DNA of 64,000 nt from Bacteroidota bacterium (GTDB lineage: Bacteria > Bacteroidota > Bacteroidia > Bacteroidales > F082). A model generated the notes under the pieces. That model worked only from the letters and a program-made list of their open reading frames with translations, did not search any database and was not told the DNA's origin. Position numbers and translations under genes: made by a program. The stretch covers positions 1 to 64,000 of the forward strand of contig JAHIUX010000063.1 in the NCBI GenBank assembly GCA_018816765.1, read 5' to 3'. Below are positions 27,620 to 36,766 of this stretch, piece after piece; positions within the stretch are counted from its first letter, which is position 1, and each line of letters opens with the position of its first letter.

Positions 27620-27697
27620 GCGTTTCTGAACTTCAGTAACACCAACACTTACCAATGTTTTTTAATCGTTCAAAAAAAATACACTTTGCTTTTTTTG

Positions 27698-27705
27698 TAC
27701 TTTTG
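27698..27705 (+). promoter_or_regulatory. -7 promoter box TACTTTTG for the T9SS type B protein gene
   Basis: Perfect TAnnTTTG, 21 bp before the ATG at 27726. It lies in the divergent region shared with the rsh gene. Confidence 0.5.
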
Positions 27706-27725
27706 ACACGTACCCATAAATTCGT

Positions 27726-30326
27726 ATGCCCAGGAGATTCTTTTTGTTGTTATGCTTGCTTTCGCTGATGTTGCCTGCCTTTGCAACCCATCAGCGGGCT
27801 GCGGAAATCACTTACCGCTGGATCAACGGGCTTACCTATGAGGTTACAATCACCATGTATACCTACACGCCCAGCCTTGCGGATGATGTGAGGACTTCGC
27901 TTCCCATTTTCTGGGGCGACAACAGCGGAGAGGAAATCCCCCGCATTGTTTTTGAGGACCTTCCTGACAATTACACACTGAATGTGTACCGGCAAAATCA
28001 CACCTTTCCTGCACCGGGTGCCTACATCATGGCTGTTGAAGACCCTAACCGGAATTTTGGCGTGGTCAATATTCCCAATTCTGTGAATGTGCCCATGTTC
28101 GTCGAAAGCGAGCTCATCATAAACCCATTTCTGGGAAACAACAATTCCGTTCAGTTGCTTAATCCACCCGTAGACCAGGGCTGTGTTGGCAAGTTGTTTA
28201 TGCACAACCCTTCGGCCTATGACCCGGATGGCGACAGCCTCAGCTACAGGCTCGTAAAATGCAAGGGGGCAGGAGGTTACGACATTCCAGGTTATAGTTT
28301 TCCCCTGGCGTCATCTGCTTTCAGCATTGATGCCGTTACGGGAGATATGAGCTGGGATTCACCCATGCTGCAAGGCGAATACAACGTTGCCTTTGTGGTC
28401 GAGGAATGGCGCAACGGCATCAAGGTGGGTTCTGTCACGCGCGATATGCAAATCCTGATTGGTGCCTGTGACAACAATCCGCCTGAAATCGTATCCATCG
28501 ACGACACCTGTGTGCTTGCCGGAAACACCCTGTTGTTTGATGTAACAGCCATCGATCCTGACCGGAACAATGTTGTATTGACCGCCAATGGCGGACCCTT
28601 TGAGGTGAGTGACAGCCCGGCGGCAATTGTGCCTGATCCTGCCGAAGGAAACGACACAGTGACAACCACATTTTTCTGGAACACCACCTGCAACCATGTC
28701 AGGAAAAGTCCATACAATGTGTTGTTCAAGGCGCGCGACCAGAATCCAATCGTTAGCCTTACCACCTTGAAAACAGTCACGATCAATGTCATCGCCCCGG
28801 CAGTGGATAACCTTGCCACTGTAGCCCTTGGAAATGGCATTGACCTGAGTTGGAACGTCAGCGTTTGTCAGAACAGCCTTGGATACCGGATTTACCGTAG
28901 AAGCGGCTCCTCCGGATATCAGCCTTCCTATTGTGAGACAGGCGTTCCTCCATGGACAGGCTACCACATGATTCGCGAAATTGCAAACAACCAGACCACA
29001 AGCTACCGCGATGATGACAATGGCCTTGGACTCACTCCTGGAATTTCCTACTGTTACCTGATCACAGCCTATTTTCAGGATGGCGCAGAAAGTCAGGCCA
29101 GCAATGAAGCCTGTGCCAGCCTGAAACGCGACTTGCCCGTCATGACTCACGTGAGCAATGACAGCCTTGATCTGGAAGCTGGAAGGGCACTGACGGCCTG
29201 GTCGAAACCAACCGAACTCGATACCATTCAATATCCCGGACCGTACAGGTACAAGCTCACACGGTCATCAGACGGGAATCCGGCCACAATGGTATTCACC
29301 GGAATCGGACTGAACGACACCCTTTTCACTGACAACGGAGTTAACCTCAATACCAGTGCAGGTCCTTATGTTTATCAGGTTTCACTCGAGAGTGAAACTG
29401 TTGGTGCCATTGGCTCAGGCAAATCAGCTTCGTCGCTCTACATCAGCCTCACCGAAACAGATCAGAAAATCAGGCTGAACTGGGCACCTCAGGTTCCATG
29501 GATCAACGACAGCGTTGAGGTATTCAGGCAGAATCCGGGAGAAACAGTTTTCAGCCTGATCGGATCGTCAGCAACAAATAGCTATGACGACAGCGGACTG
29601 GAAAACGAACTGCAATATTGCTATTATATTCGCTCTTTTGGCGCTTATTCCGTACCCGGAATCATCAAACCTATCGTGAATTATTCACAACTGGCTTGTG
29701 GTACACCACGCGACAATGTGCCTCCATGCGCTCCGATACTATCGGTAAGCACAGACTGTGAAACGGTTGTCAACACGCTTAGCTGGACCAATCCATTCGA
29801 CAGTTGCAGCTACGACATCAGCCGGTACCTCATCTATTACACGCCCTCAGCAAATCAGGAATTTACCCTCGTTGACTCTGTCATCGGAAAAGATAACCTG
29901 ACTTATCAGCACCTGGCCATGGAACACATCACTGGATGCTATTACATCAAGGCAATTGACGCACACAGCAACATTTCGGCATCTTCAAACATTGCCTGCG
30001 TTGATTATGTAGCCTGTCCGGTGTATGAGCTGCCAAATTTCTTCACGCCAAATGGTGACCAGATCAATGATGTTTTCATTCCGCTGAATTACCCTTCGAG
30101 CAACCCAAAGGCGAACGTGTCACGAGTTGAAATGACCATTTTCAACCGATGGGGAAATAAACTGTTTGAAACAACCGATCCGATGATCAACTGGGACGGC
30201 AAGAGCCAGCGAAACGGCAAAGACTGTACCGATGGAGTGTATTTTTACGTGTGCACAGTCTATTTCATGGGCTTTGACGGACTTGTTGAGCAGCAGCTTC
30301 AGGGATCCATCACCATCATTCGCTGA
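27726..30326 (+). CDS. Gliding-motility-associated C-terminal domain protein (T9SS type B sorting)
   Basis: 866 residues with a signal peptide (about 1-20, ending LPAFA). The middle contains Ig/cadherin-like repeats (around 150-350, with DPDGDSLSYRL and DPDRNNVVL), then three fibronectin type III-like units (about 370-760, with LSWNVSVCQNSLGYRIYRR, LNWAPQVPW and LSWTNPFDSC). The last 90 residues are the CHU_C domain: PNFFTPNGDQINDVFIP, MTIFNRWGNKLFET, and GVYFYVCTVYF. CHU_C domains direct secretion by the type IX system and surface attachment. The product is likely a large surface adhesin-like protein; its ligand is unknown. Monocistronic, with a shared terminator facing gapA. Confidence 0.88.
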   Translation: MPRRFFLLLCLLSLMLPAFATHQRAAEITYRWINGLTYEVTITMYTYTPSLADDVRTSLPIFWGDNSGEEIPRIVFEDLPDNYTLNVYRQNHTFPAPGAYIMAVEDPNRNFGVVNIPNSVNVPMFVESELIINPFLGNNNSVQLLNPPVDQGCVGKLFMHNPSAYDPDGDSLSYRLVKCKGAGGYDIPGYSFPLASSAFSIDAVTGDMSWDSPMLQGEYNVAFVVEEWRNGIKVGSVTRDMQILIGACDNNPPEIVSIDDTCVLAGNTLLFDVTAIDPDRNNVVLTANGGPFEVSDSPAAIVPDPAEGNDTVTTTFFWNTTCNHVRKSPYNVLFKARDQNPIVSLTTLKTVTINVIAPAVDNLATVALGNGIDLSWNVSVCQNSLGYRIYRRSGSSGYQPSYCETGVPPWTGYHMIREIANNQTTSYRDDDNGLGLTPGISYCYLITAYFQDGAESQASNEACASLKRDLPVMTHVSNDSLDLEAGRALTAWSKPTELDTIQYPGPYRYKLTRSSDGNPATMVFTGIGLNDTLFTDNGVNLNTSAGPYVYQVSLESETVGAIGSGKSASSLYISLTETDQKIRLNWAPQVPWINDSVEVFRQNPGETVFSLIGSSATNSYDDSGLENELQYCYYIRSFGAYSVPGIIKPIVNYSQLACGTPRDNVPPCAPILSVSTDCETVVNTLSWTNPFDSCSYDISRYLIYYTPSANQEFTLVDSVIGKDNLTYQHLAMEHITGCYYIKAIDAHSNISASSNIACVDYVACPVYELPNFFTPNGDQINDVFIPLNYPSSNPKANVSRVEMTIFNRWGNKLFETTDPMINWDGKSQRNGKDCTDGVYFYVCTVYFMGFDGLVEQQLQGSITIIR

Positions 30327-30424
30327 TAAGCGTGTAGCCTGTTATGAATCACATGCTTTAAATGGTGTTAATTCCCCGTTACACTGCATTTTCTGAAAGC
30401 CTATCTCCACTGTTGTTCGCAAAA

Positions 30425-30460
30425 AAAACCGGCAGTTGAAATAAATCAGCTGCCGGTTTT
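30425..30460. terminator. Bidirectional terminator between the T9SS type B gene and gapA
   Basis: 11-bp perfect stem AAAACCGGCAG/CTGCCGGTTTT (30425-30435 with 30450-30460) with A and T tracts on both sides, between convergent genes. Confidence 0.85.
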
Positions 30461-30479
30461 GCATAATGGTTTTTAACTG

Positions 30480-31487
30480 CTACAGGTTAAACCTGGCAAT
30501 CAGGTCGACAACCCTTGATGAGTAGCCCCATTCATTGTCGTACCACGCCAGGATCTTGGCTGTTTTGCCTAACACCATGGTGCTTGATGCATCAAAAATG
30601 GATGAGTGCGAATTGTGCACAACATCGATTGAAACAATCTCATCTTCAGTATATTCAAGGATTCCTTTCATTGGTCCTTCAGCCGCTTCCTTAATGGCTT
30701 CATTAATCTGCTGTTTGGTAGCTGGTGTTTTCAGTGTCACAACCAGGTCGACGAGCGATCCGGTAGGTGTGGGAACGCGAACAGCAAGTCCATCAAGCTT
30801 ACCAGCAAGCTCAGGAATAACCAGTCCGATAGCCTTGGCAGCGCCAGTGGTCGTAGGAATCTGCGACATGGCAGCAGAGCGGGCACGACGCAGGTCGCTG
30901 TGAGGAGCGTCGAGAATGATCTGGTCATTGGTGTAGGAGTGGATGGTTGTCATCATGCCGCTTTCGATGCCAAAGCGATCGTTGAGCACCTTGGCCACAG
31001 GAGCCAGACAGTTGGTGGTGCAGGATGCGTTTGACACACACTGGTGGTTGTCTTTCAGGTCGCTGTCATTAACGCCCAATACGATGGTAGCATCAATCTG
31101 GTCCTTCGAAGGAACGCAGAGAATTACTTTTCTTGCGCCATTTTTCAGGTGATCGCCATACCCGCCTTTGCTGCTTTCCTTTGAACGGAAAACGCCGGTG
31201 GCTTCAACAATCACATCAGGAGTTACAGCCCACGGAATGTTGATGGGTGCACGTTCGGCCGATACAGGAATTTTCTTTCCGTTGGCAATGATGTTGTTTT
31301 CATCATAGCTGATGGTTCCGTTAAATTTTCCCTGTGTGGAATCATATTTCAGCAAATGAGCCAATACCTTTGTACTGGTCAGGTCGTTGATGCCGACAAC
31401 TTCCATATTGTCGCGTTCAAGGGCAATCTTAAATACATTGCGGCCGATGCGGCCAAAACCGTTAATACCAATTTTAATCTTTGTCAT
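30480..31487 (-). CDS. gapA: Glyceraldehyde-3-phosphate dehydrogenase, type I
   Basis: 335 residues. NAD-dependent oxidation and phosphorylation of glyceraldehyde 3-phosphate in glycolysis. The N-terminal Rossmann motif is KIGINGFGRIGRN. The catalytic cysteine is in VSNASCTTNCLAPVAKV (about residue 153). Also present are HSYTNDQ, RRARSAA and WYDNEWGYSSRV at the C-terminus. The ATG at 31487 gives the standard start MTKIKIGINGFG; the frame is open upstream to 31547 but that extension is not family-like. A -7 box lies about 97 bp upstream. The gene is divergent from the PPDK-like fusion gene. Confidence 0.97.
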   Translation of the reverse strand: MTKIKIGINGFGRIGRNVFKIALERDNMEVVGINDLTSTKVLAHLLKYDSTQGKFNGTISYDENNIIANGKKIPVSAERAPINIPWAVTPDVIVEATGVFRSKESSKGGYGDHLKNGARKVILCVPSKDQIDATIVLGVNDSDLKDNHQCVSNASCTTNCLAPVAKVLNDRFGIESGMMTTIHSYTNDQIILDAPHSDLRRARSAAMSQIPTTTGAAKAIGLVIPELAGKLDGLAVRVPTPTGSLVDLVVTLKTPATKQQINEAIKEAAEGPMKGILEYTEDEIVSIDVVHNSHSSIFDASSTMVLGKTAKILAWYDNEWGYSSRVVDLIARFNL

Positions 31488-31583
31488 ACTTTTATCTATT
31501 AATGGATGTCTTTTCGTAGTAAGAACTTCCGGCTTCCTGTCGGACAACCGGTGTTAAACAGCCTATTTCTAAAATGTTTGTAA

Positions 31584-31591
31584 CAAAGATA
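31584..31591 (-). promoter_or_regulatory. -7 promoter box TATCTTTG for gapA
   Basis: Perfect TAnnTTTG on the minus strand, predicting a leader of about 90 nt before the ATG at 31487. Confidence 0.5.
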
Positions 31592-31631
31592 GTCAAAATT
31601 GTGCGTATTTTCGAATCAAATATTCAGCCCT

Positions 31632-34600
31632 ATGAATGAAGAATTTGTCTCAAAAGCACTCGAAGCTAATCTGGCAGAAACCAGATACAGAGATATTTAC
31701 ATCCCCGATGACCATATGGCATTCATCCGTTTATCCGAAGGATATTTTGGCATCAATAAACGCGCAAACGATTGCATCACAGAATATCACCATCCCCTTT
31801 CGAACAGAAAATTCGTTATCGAAGAACTTCGGGAAATCCTGATCACCGATTTTTGGTTTTACACCAGGGCCGGAATGTCCGTGGAAACCCTCAGTATTCC
31901 CTTGCTGATGCTGAACGATTTGCTGATGTCGGAATTGCCCATGGACCTCAGGCGCCTGATCATACAGACCTTACTCGAATTCAATCACCTGGTTTTCACG
32001 AAGAGCCCTGCGCATAAGGTGGTTGCATCAATAAGCCTTCAGGTGCTGGCCGATGGTTTCGCAAAAAGGCCTGAAAGCTACATTCAGTCGAGCAAATTTT
32101 TTATCAAATACCTGAAGGAATCCGCTGCTGATCCGGATCTGGCCAGCACAACACTCAGGCTTACGCGTGATGTGCTGAAAAGCTGCTACACTTATTGGCA
32201 ACAAACGTCTTCGGTAGAACAACTTGCTGTAAATGAACCAGCTGTGTTCTCAAAATATGACAGCATACTGCATGAACACTTGGGCAAGCCCTGGTTTGAA
32301 GCCCTTAACAGTGATGTTTTGGCAACGCAGCAATGGCAGGAACTTACAGAGCAACTTCCTGTGTATGACGATATCGCCGAACGCTTTGCCTCGGCTACCG
32401 AATTGTTCGATTTGTTTATCACCAGGTTCCATTTTGTCTTTTACCTGCTCCATCTTCCGGGCATGTTAATCGTGCGCGAAAGACTGATCTGGAACCTCGA
32501 CAAAATGATCCGACAGGCCGTTGAGGAGCTGGAACCTGATGCCGTGATCGGCTTCATTGACACCATTTTTGAACTGGCCGAAGAGCTCCGGAAAAGCCAT
32601 ATGTCGGCCGTGCTCGACTTTATCCAGACACTCGGCATGAAGGTCATCGATATTGACAAGACAGAGCACAAGGAATTCATCAACCATTTCGAGAAAAAGC
32701 TGATTGCTTTTGGTTTTGTTTCGCCAGGAATGGTCTTCGTTGACGAAGACTGGCAATTGAGTGTAAACGAAAATCACATCAAAAACATCCGTGTTTGGCT
32801 CGTACTGATCGAGTATTCACAATCGGTGATGGAAAAACTGCTTTCGGCACTGATCGTTAACCTGCGCCTTGGGGGAATATTTATCAGTGACACAGACTTG
32901 TTTCAGCGCGAAATCACCAAAATCCTCAACTCACACATCTCGCCTTACTACAAGAAAGTTAAACAGCTTACCCGCATATTCCCGGTTTATTTCAACGAAA
33001 TTGGCGCGGAAGGCGAAATCCGCAAGGTAACAACAACAATGGATGAAATTTCGGGAAGGCAGGACAAGCTGGTGCATTTTCTGCGTAAACAGGTGCACAC
33101 CGAAAGCAACAACACCTTAATAGGCCTTACCCGACGTATTTTCAGGTTCTGGTACGATGGCCAGCTCGAGGCGCTGAGCAGCCTGTTGCCTCACAATGTG
33201 TACGAAAGCATCGATCTGAACAGTGAGTGGTTTGCTCCCGTGCATGCCCTTGTTGTCGAAATGGCGGACTTGTCGCACAAAGATTCTGACGGCTTGCTCG
33301 AACTCTCACATGAGGAATTCGATGAACTCATACTCCAACTCAACACCACCAATCAGCGCGATATCGAACGCCTGCGCGATATCCGCGATCTGTATGCCTA
33401 TCTAAAAGAGAAATACTCCTTCGAAACCGTCAACATCATTCAGCTGCTTAAGCGTTTTCCCTTTATTCAGCCGAAAGACATTGATAAACTCGAGAAAGCC
33501 CTCAGGCGCAAAGACTTTGAACAATCGCTCAAGCTCATTTATGCCTTCATGGACAAGCTAAAAAAAATCATCTTCAATCCGGAAGAGAGCGAAAGCTGGG
33601 AGAACATTTATCACAAACGGCATATCGCCATTGGTATTCCCTCCATGTACGGCGTATACCGTGAAAACAAATTTGAGGCGTTGGGCCTTACCTTTCGCCT
33701 CGAAAAAGTGGCAACACGGCTCATGGAAAAGGTTGTCGACACCATCAACCTCGACTACATCTCAGCAAAAACCCTTGGCGAGATCAATGTCATTCTCGAA
33801 TATTTCCGTGAGGGCCTTGAACTGGACGGCATCACCAACCAAAGCTTCAACTCAAACCTCCAGATGCTGCGCTATAGCCTTACTTCGCGCAGTTTCTCCT
33901 TCGATCAGTACATCAACATTTTTCAGTTCCTGGCCGAAGATGTGAAGCGCATCATCATCAAGTACTTCTTAAAGTCATACGAATACCCGCTTAAAATCAT
34001 TGTTCCACAGCTTTTTGATGCCGATGGCAAGCTTCCTGAAAAAGAAGCACAGAAGCTACTCAGCCGGAAATCGGAAGAGTTTCACCGTGATGTGATTGCA
34101 GAGGCCTTTCTGGTGCAGCCCCTCGACAACTTCGTTACACGGATCTTACAATCCCTGCGCAATATGTCGGACAGCCTGCACAGCAGCCTGATCAGCGATA
34201 TCATGTCGTATAACTCCGACCTTGTTATCAGTCCGCTTGATGAACGCACACCCAAGGTGGATAACCAGGTTTTCCTTGGCAGCAAGGCGTATCACCTGAA
34301 AAATATGCGATTGAGTGGTTTCCCCATTCCACCGGGATTTGTGATCACTTCGGAAGTATTTCGCCGGCGCAATGCCATCATGGGACTGAAGGAACTGCGC
34401 AAAGAAATGGATGACCTGATACACAAGCACCTCGAACATCTGGAGAAAGCCAGCGGACGTGGCTTTGGTCAGGCCGAGAACCCCTTGTTGCTTTCGGTGC
34501 GTTCGGGCACAGCGATTTCGATGCCGGGAGCCATGGATACCATCCTTAATGTTGGTCTCAATGACGCGCTTGTGGAACAAATCAGCCAGCAGGAAAAATA

Positions 34601-35756
34601 CCGCTGGTCGATCTGGGACTCTTACCGAAGGTTGTTGCAAAGCTGGGGCATGGCCCATGGCATCGAGCGCGACACCTTCGACCAGGTGATGCTGAACTTC
34701 AAGCAACAACTCCAGGTCACCAAAAAACTCGACTTTGAGCCGGTCGATATGAAGCGCATCGCAATGGCTTACAAGCAGGTACTTGCCGATTTTAATGTTG
34801 TTTTTGAACAGAATCTGTTCGAACAGCTGATACAGACTGTAAATATGGTATTTGAATCATGGTCGTCGGAAAGGGCGTTTGTATACCGCCGTCACCTGCA
34901 GATATCCGACAACTGGGGAACAGCTGTGATTGTGCAGCAAATGATCTTTGGCAACCTGAACAACAATTCGGGAACCGGTGTCGTGTTTACCCAAAACCCT
35001 CAACGCGAGCGACCCGGCGTACACCTGTATGGCGATTTCACCATGCGCAGCCAGGGCGAAGACATCGTGGCCGGACTTGTGAAACCGCTTCCTGTGAGCG
35101 AAACACAGCGCAGGCAGTCGAGTATCGAAGCGCCTTCCATGCAAACCATTTATCCGGCAATTTACAAAAGGCTGTTTGACCTCGCCTCGGAACTGACCGA
35201 AAATCATGGTTATAGCCCGCAGGAGATTGAATTTACCTTTGAATCGGACAACCCGAACGATTTGTTCATCCTGCAGACACGCGACCAGGACCTTCGGGTG
35301 GATCAGCACGCAGCCATGTTTACAACATCGCCCGAGGAGATGGAACTGGTGGGTCGGGGCATTGGTATTGGTGGAGGTGCCATGAACGGACTTGTCGCTT
35401 TTGACGAGGAAGACATGGAAGCACTTCGCAGAGCAAATCCTGCATCGCCAGTGGTGCTCATCAGGCCCGACACTGTGCCCGACGACATCGGCATGGTGTT
35501 TGCCTGCGATGGCCTGCTAACTGCCCGCGGCGGAGCAACCTCACACGCAGCAGTAACGGCAGTGAGGCTGGGCAAAACCTGTGTGGTCAACTGCAGCAGC
35601 CTTGTCGTCGACGAAAACAACCACAGTTGCCTGCTCGAAGGCAAAACCTTCCACACAGGAGATATTATCGCCATCGATGGAAAACTGGGCAACATATACA
35701 GTGGCCACTACCCCATCGAGCAAACAGTGGTGAATGATTCCGATTACAGGTATTAA
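31632..35756 (+). CDS. Large protein with PPDK-type ATP-grasp and phosphohistidine domains, no PEP/pyruvate barrel
   Basis: 1374 residues, start ATG at 31632 (MNEEF). Residues 1-870 match no family I recognise; they are largely helical and soluble. From about 877 the protein follows pyruvate phosphate dikinase closely: LGSKAYHLKNMRLSGFPIPPGF (LGGKGANLAEM-type start of the ATP-grasp), SVRSGTAISMPGAMDT (about 954), GTGVVFTQNP (about 1114), YGDFTMRSQGEDIVAG, and EIEFTFE..LFILQTRD. The swivelling phosphohistidine domain follows, with TARGGATSHAAV and catalytic His about 1305. The protein ends there: the C-terminal TIM barrel that binds pyruvate/PEP in PPDK is missing. It should be able to phosphorylate its own histidine from ATP, but the acceptor is unknown and may bind the N-terminal region. 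No frameshift is evident. Confidence 0.85.
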   Translation: MNEEFVSKALEANLAETRYRDIYIPDDHMAFIRLSEGYFGINKRANDCITEYHHPLSNRKFVIEELREILITDFWFYTRAGMSVETLSIPLLMLNDLLMSELPMDLRRLIIQTLLEFNHLVFTKSPAHKVVASISLQVLADGFAKRPESYIQSSKFFIKYLKESAADPDLASTTLRLTRDVLKSCYTYWQQTSSVEQLAVNEPAVFSKYDSILHEHLGKPWFEALNSDVLATQQWQELTEQLPVYDDIAERFASATELFDLFITRFHFVFYLLHLPGMLIVRERLIWNLDKMIRQAVEELEPDAVIGFIDTIFELAEELRKSHMSAVLDFIQTLGMKVIDIDKTEHKEFINHFEKKLIAFGFVSPGMVFVDEDWQLSVNENHIKNIRVWLVLIEYSQSVMEKLLSALIVNLRLGGIFISDTDLFQREITKILNSHISPYYKKVKQLTRIFPVYFNEIGAEGEIRKVTTTMDEISGRQDKLVHFLRKQVHTESNNTLIGLTRRIFRFWYDGQLEALSSLLPHNVYESIDLNSEWFAPVHALVVEMADLSHKDSDGLLELSHEEFDELILQLNTTNQRDIERLRDIRDLYAYLKEKYSFETVNIIQLLKRFPFIQPKDIDKLEKALRRKDFEQSLKLIYAFMDKLKKIIFNPEESESWENIYHKRHIAIGIPSMYGVYRENKFEALGLTFRLEKVATRLMEKVVDTINLDYISAKTLGEINVILEYFREGLELDGITNQSFNSNLQMLRYSLTSRSFSFDQYINIFQFLAEDVKRIIIKYFLKSYEYPLKIIVPQLFDADGKLPEKEAQKLLSRKSEEFHRDVIAEAFLVQPLDNFVTRILQSLRNMSDSLHSSLISDIMSYNSDLVISPLDERTPKVDNQVFLGSKAYHLKNMRLSGFPIPPGFVITSEVFRRRNAIMGLKELRKEMDDLIHKHLEHLEKASGRGFGQAENPLLLSVRSGTAISMPGAMDTILNVGLNDALVEQISQQEKYRWSIWDSYRRLLQSWGMAHGIERDTFDQVMLNFKQQLQVTKKLDFEPVDMKRIAMAYKQVLADFNVVFEQNLFEQLIQTVNMVFESWSSERAFVYRRHLQISDNWGTAVIVQQMIFGNLNNNSGTGVVFTQNPQRERPGVHLYGDFTMRSQGEDIVAGLVKPLPVSETQRRQSSIEAPSMQTIYPAIYKRLFDLASELTENHGYSPQEIEFTFESDNPNDLFILQTRDQDLRVDQHAAMFTTSPEEMELVGRGIGIGGGAMNGLVAFDEEDMEALRRANPASPVVLIRPDTVPDDIGMVFACDGLLTARGGATSHAAVTAVRLGKTCVVNCSSLVVDENNHSCLLEGKTFHTGDIIAIDGKLGNIYSGHYPIEQTVVNDSDYRY

Positions 35757-35823
35757 TGATTGCACTGAACGCAGCACATTGGCAATTCCGAACACCAATA
35801 TGCCAGCCATTTTGTTATACTGG

Positions 35824-36531
35824 TCAGGAAAACAGAAAAGCAACCCGTGCGTTTAGTTTACGCCAAATGACGGTCAGTTTTGGAAGCGCTTTGAGCATGA
35901 CCGGCTGGCCCTTTTTGAGGGTTATCAGCACATAGTCGTTTTTGTCGTGGAACAAGGAATATGCCCGGTAAGTCTGCAGCATCAATCCATTGGCATAAGC
36001 ATCAGCAATCAGCCGGTCGGCACCCAGCGCCTGGTCAACAATCTGCAACACTTCGGGTTTGTGTTGTCTGTAATAATCTATCGCCAGCGGATGTGGAATA
36101 TGGATAAACACTGTGCCATCATCGTTGAGGTGCTTTGCAATCACAGCAAATAACTGCCTGTGCTGTTCAACCGGGATGTGTTCCATGACATCGGGTAAGA
36201 CAACAAAATCAAAGCTGCAACCGAAGTCAACATCACTCATATCGGTAACCACAAACGACAGCTGCTTGTGGTGGCCCAGCCTTTTCCGGGCCATGTCAAC
36301 CGAAACATCACTGATATCGGCGGCCACTAGTTTTCCCTGCTTAAGCACCGATGCTAGAAGCCCTGTCAGCGTCCCGATGCCACAACCAACTTCAAGTACA
36401 TGGTGGTTTTTCTTAAGCCCGGCTTTGCGCAACTGATCAATGAGGTAATAATGTCGCAGGTTAACACCTGTTTCACCCTGGCTTTTCGAAAATGCGTTGT
36501 AATAATCCCTGATGTCGGTTTTCCCTGTCAC
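35824..36531 (-). CDS. Class I SAM-dependent methyltransferase
   Basis: About 235 residues. The SAM-binding motif I is VLEVGCGIGTLTGLL (about residues 45-60), followed by KLVAADISDVSVDMA (motif II acidic residue) and FVVLPDVMEHIP (motif IV-like). Small-molecule or lipid/quinone methylation is typical for such stand-alone proteins; the substrate is unknown. The start is uncertain: GTG at 36531 is chosen because a -7 box at 36562-36569 overlaps the TTG at 36564, though TTG at 36552 is also possible. It is convergent with the PPDK-like gene, 67 bp apart. Confidence 0.75.
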   Translation of the reverse strand: MTGKTDIRDYYNAFSKSQGETGVNLRHYYLIDQLRKAGLKKNHHVLEVGCGIGTLTGLLASVLKQGKLVAADISDVSVDMARKRLGHHKQLSFVVTDMSDVDFGCSFDFVVLPDVMEHIPVEQHRQLFAVIAKHLNDDGTVFIHIPHPLAIDYYRQHKPEVLQIVDQALGADRLIADAYANGLMLQTYRAYSLFHDKNDYVLITLKKGQPVMLKALPKLTVIWRKLNARVAFLFS

Positions 36532-36561
36532 GGTTGATTGAATTAATGGCAATTGAAGCCG

Positions 36562-36569
36562 CAAAATTA
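36562..36569 (-). promoter_or_regulatory. -7 promoter box TAATTTTG for the methyltransferase gene
   Basis: Perfect TAnnTTTG on the minus strand, 31 bp upstream of the GTG at 36531. Confidence 0.45.
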
Positions 36570-36752
36570 GGCATTTTGCCTTTAAGCCCGGAATAATTCA
36601 TTCTGCCTGCTCATGCTGTGCATATTGTTTATCCCTTGTTTTCTGAACAAATTCCCCAACAGTCTTACATCCCTGGTTTCAGCACCAGCACCAATCTCAT
36701 TAAGCGTTGTTTGCGGTAGCATAATGTCTGCTGAGCATTGAATAATATTTTG

Positions 36753-36760
36753 TACTTTTG
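36753..36760 (+). promoter_or_regulatory. -7 promoter box TACTTTTG directly before lepA
   Basis: Perfect TAnnTTTG ending 7 nt before the A of the lepA ATG (36767). Transcription would begin at or within a few bases of the start codon, which suggests a leaderless or near-leaderless mRNA. Confidence 0.5.
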
Positions 36761-36766
36761 CGCCCT

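Noticed and set aside
28292-29231. Long antisense open frames (182 and 290 codons) inside the T9SS type B gene
   Set aside because: The sense frame has signal peptide, Ig/FnIII pattern and CHU_C domain. The antisense frames show no family motif or promoter and arise from codon bias.
35700-35830. Possible frameshift hiding a C-terminal PEP/pyruvate barrel of the PPDK-like protein
   Set aside because: Downstream sequence in all frames shows no PPDK C-terminal motifs, and the next gene is a minus-strand methyltransferase beginning its 3' end at 35824. The shortened architecture seems genuine.
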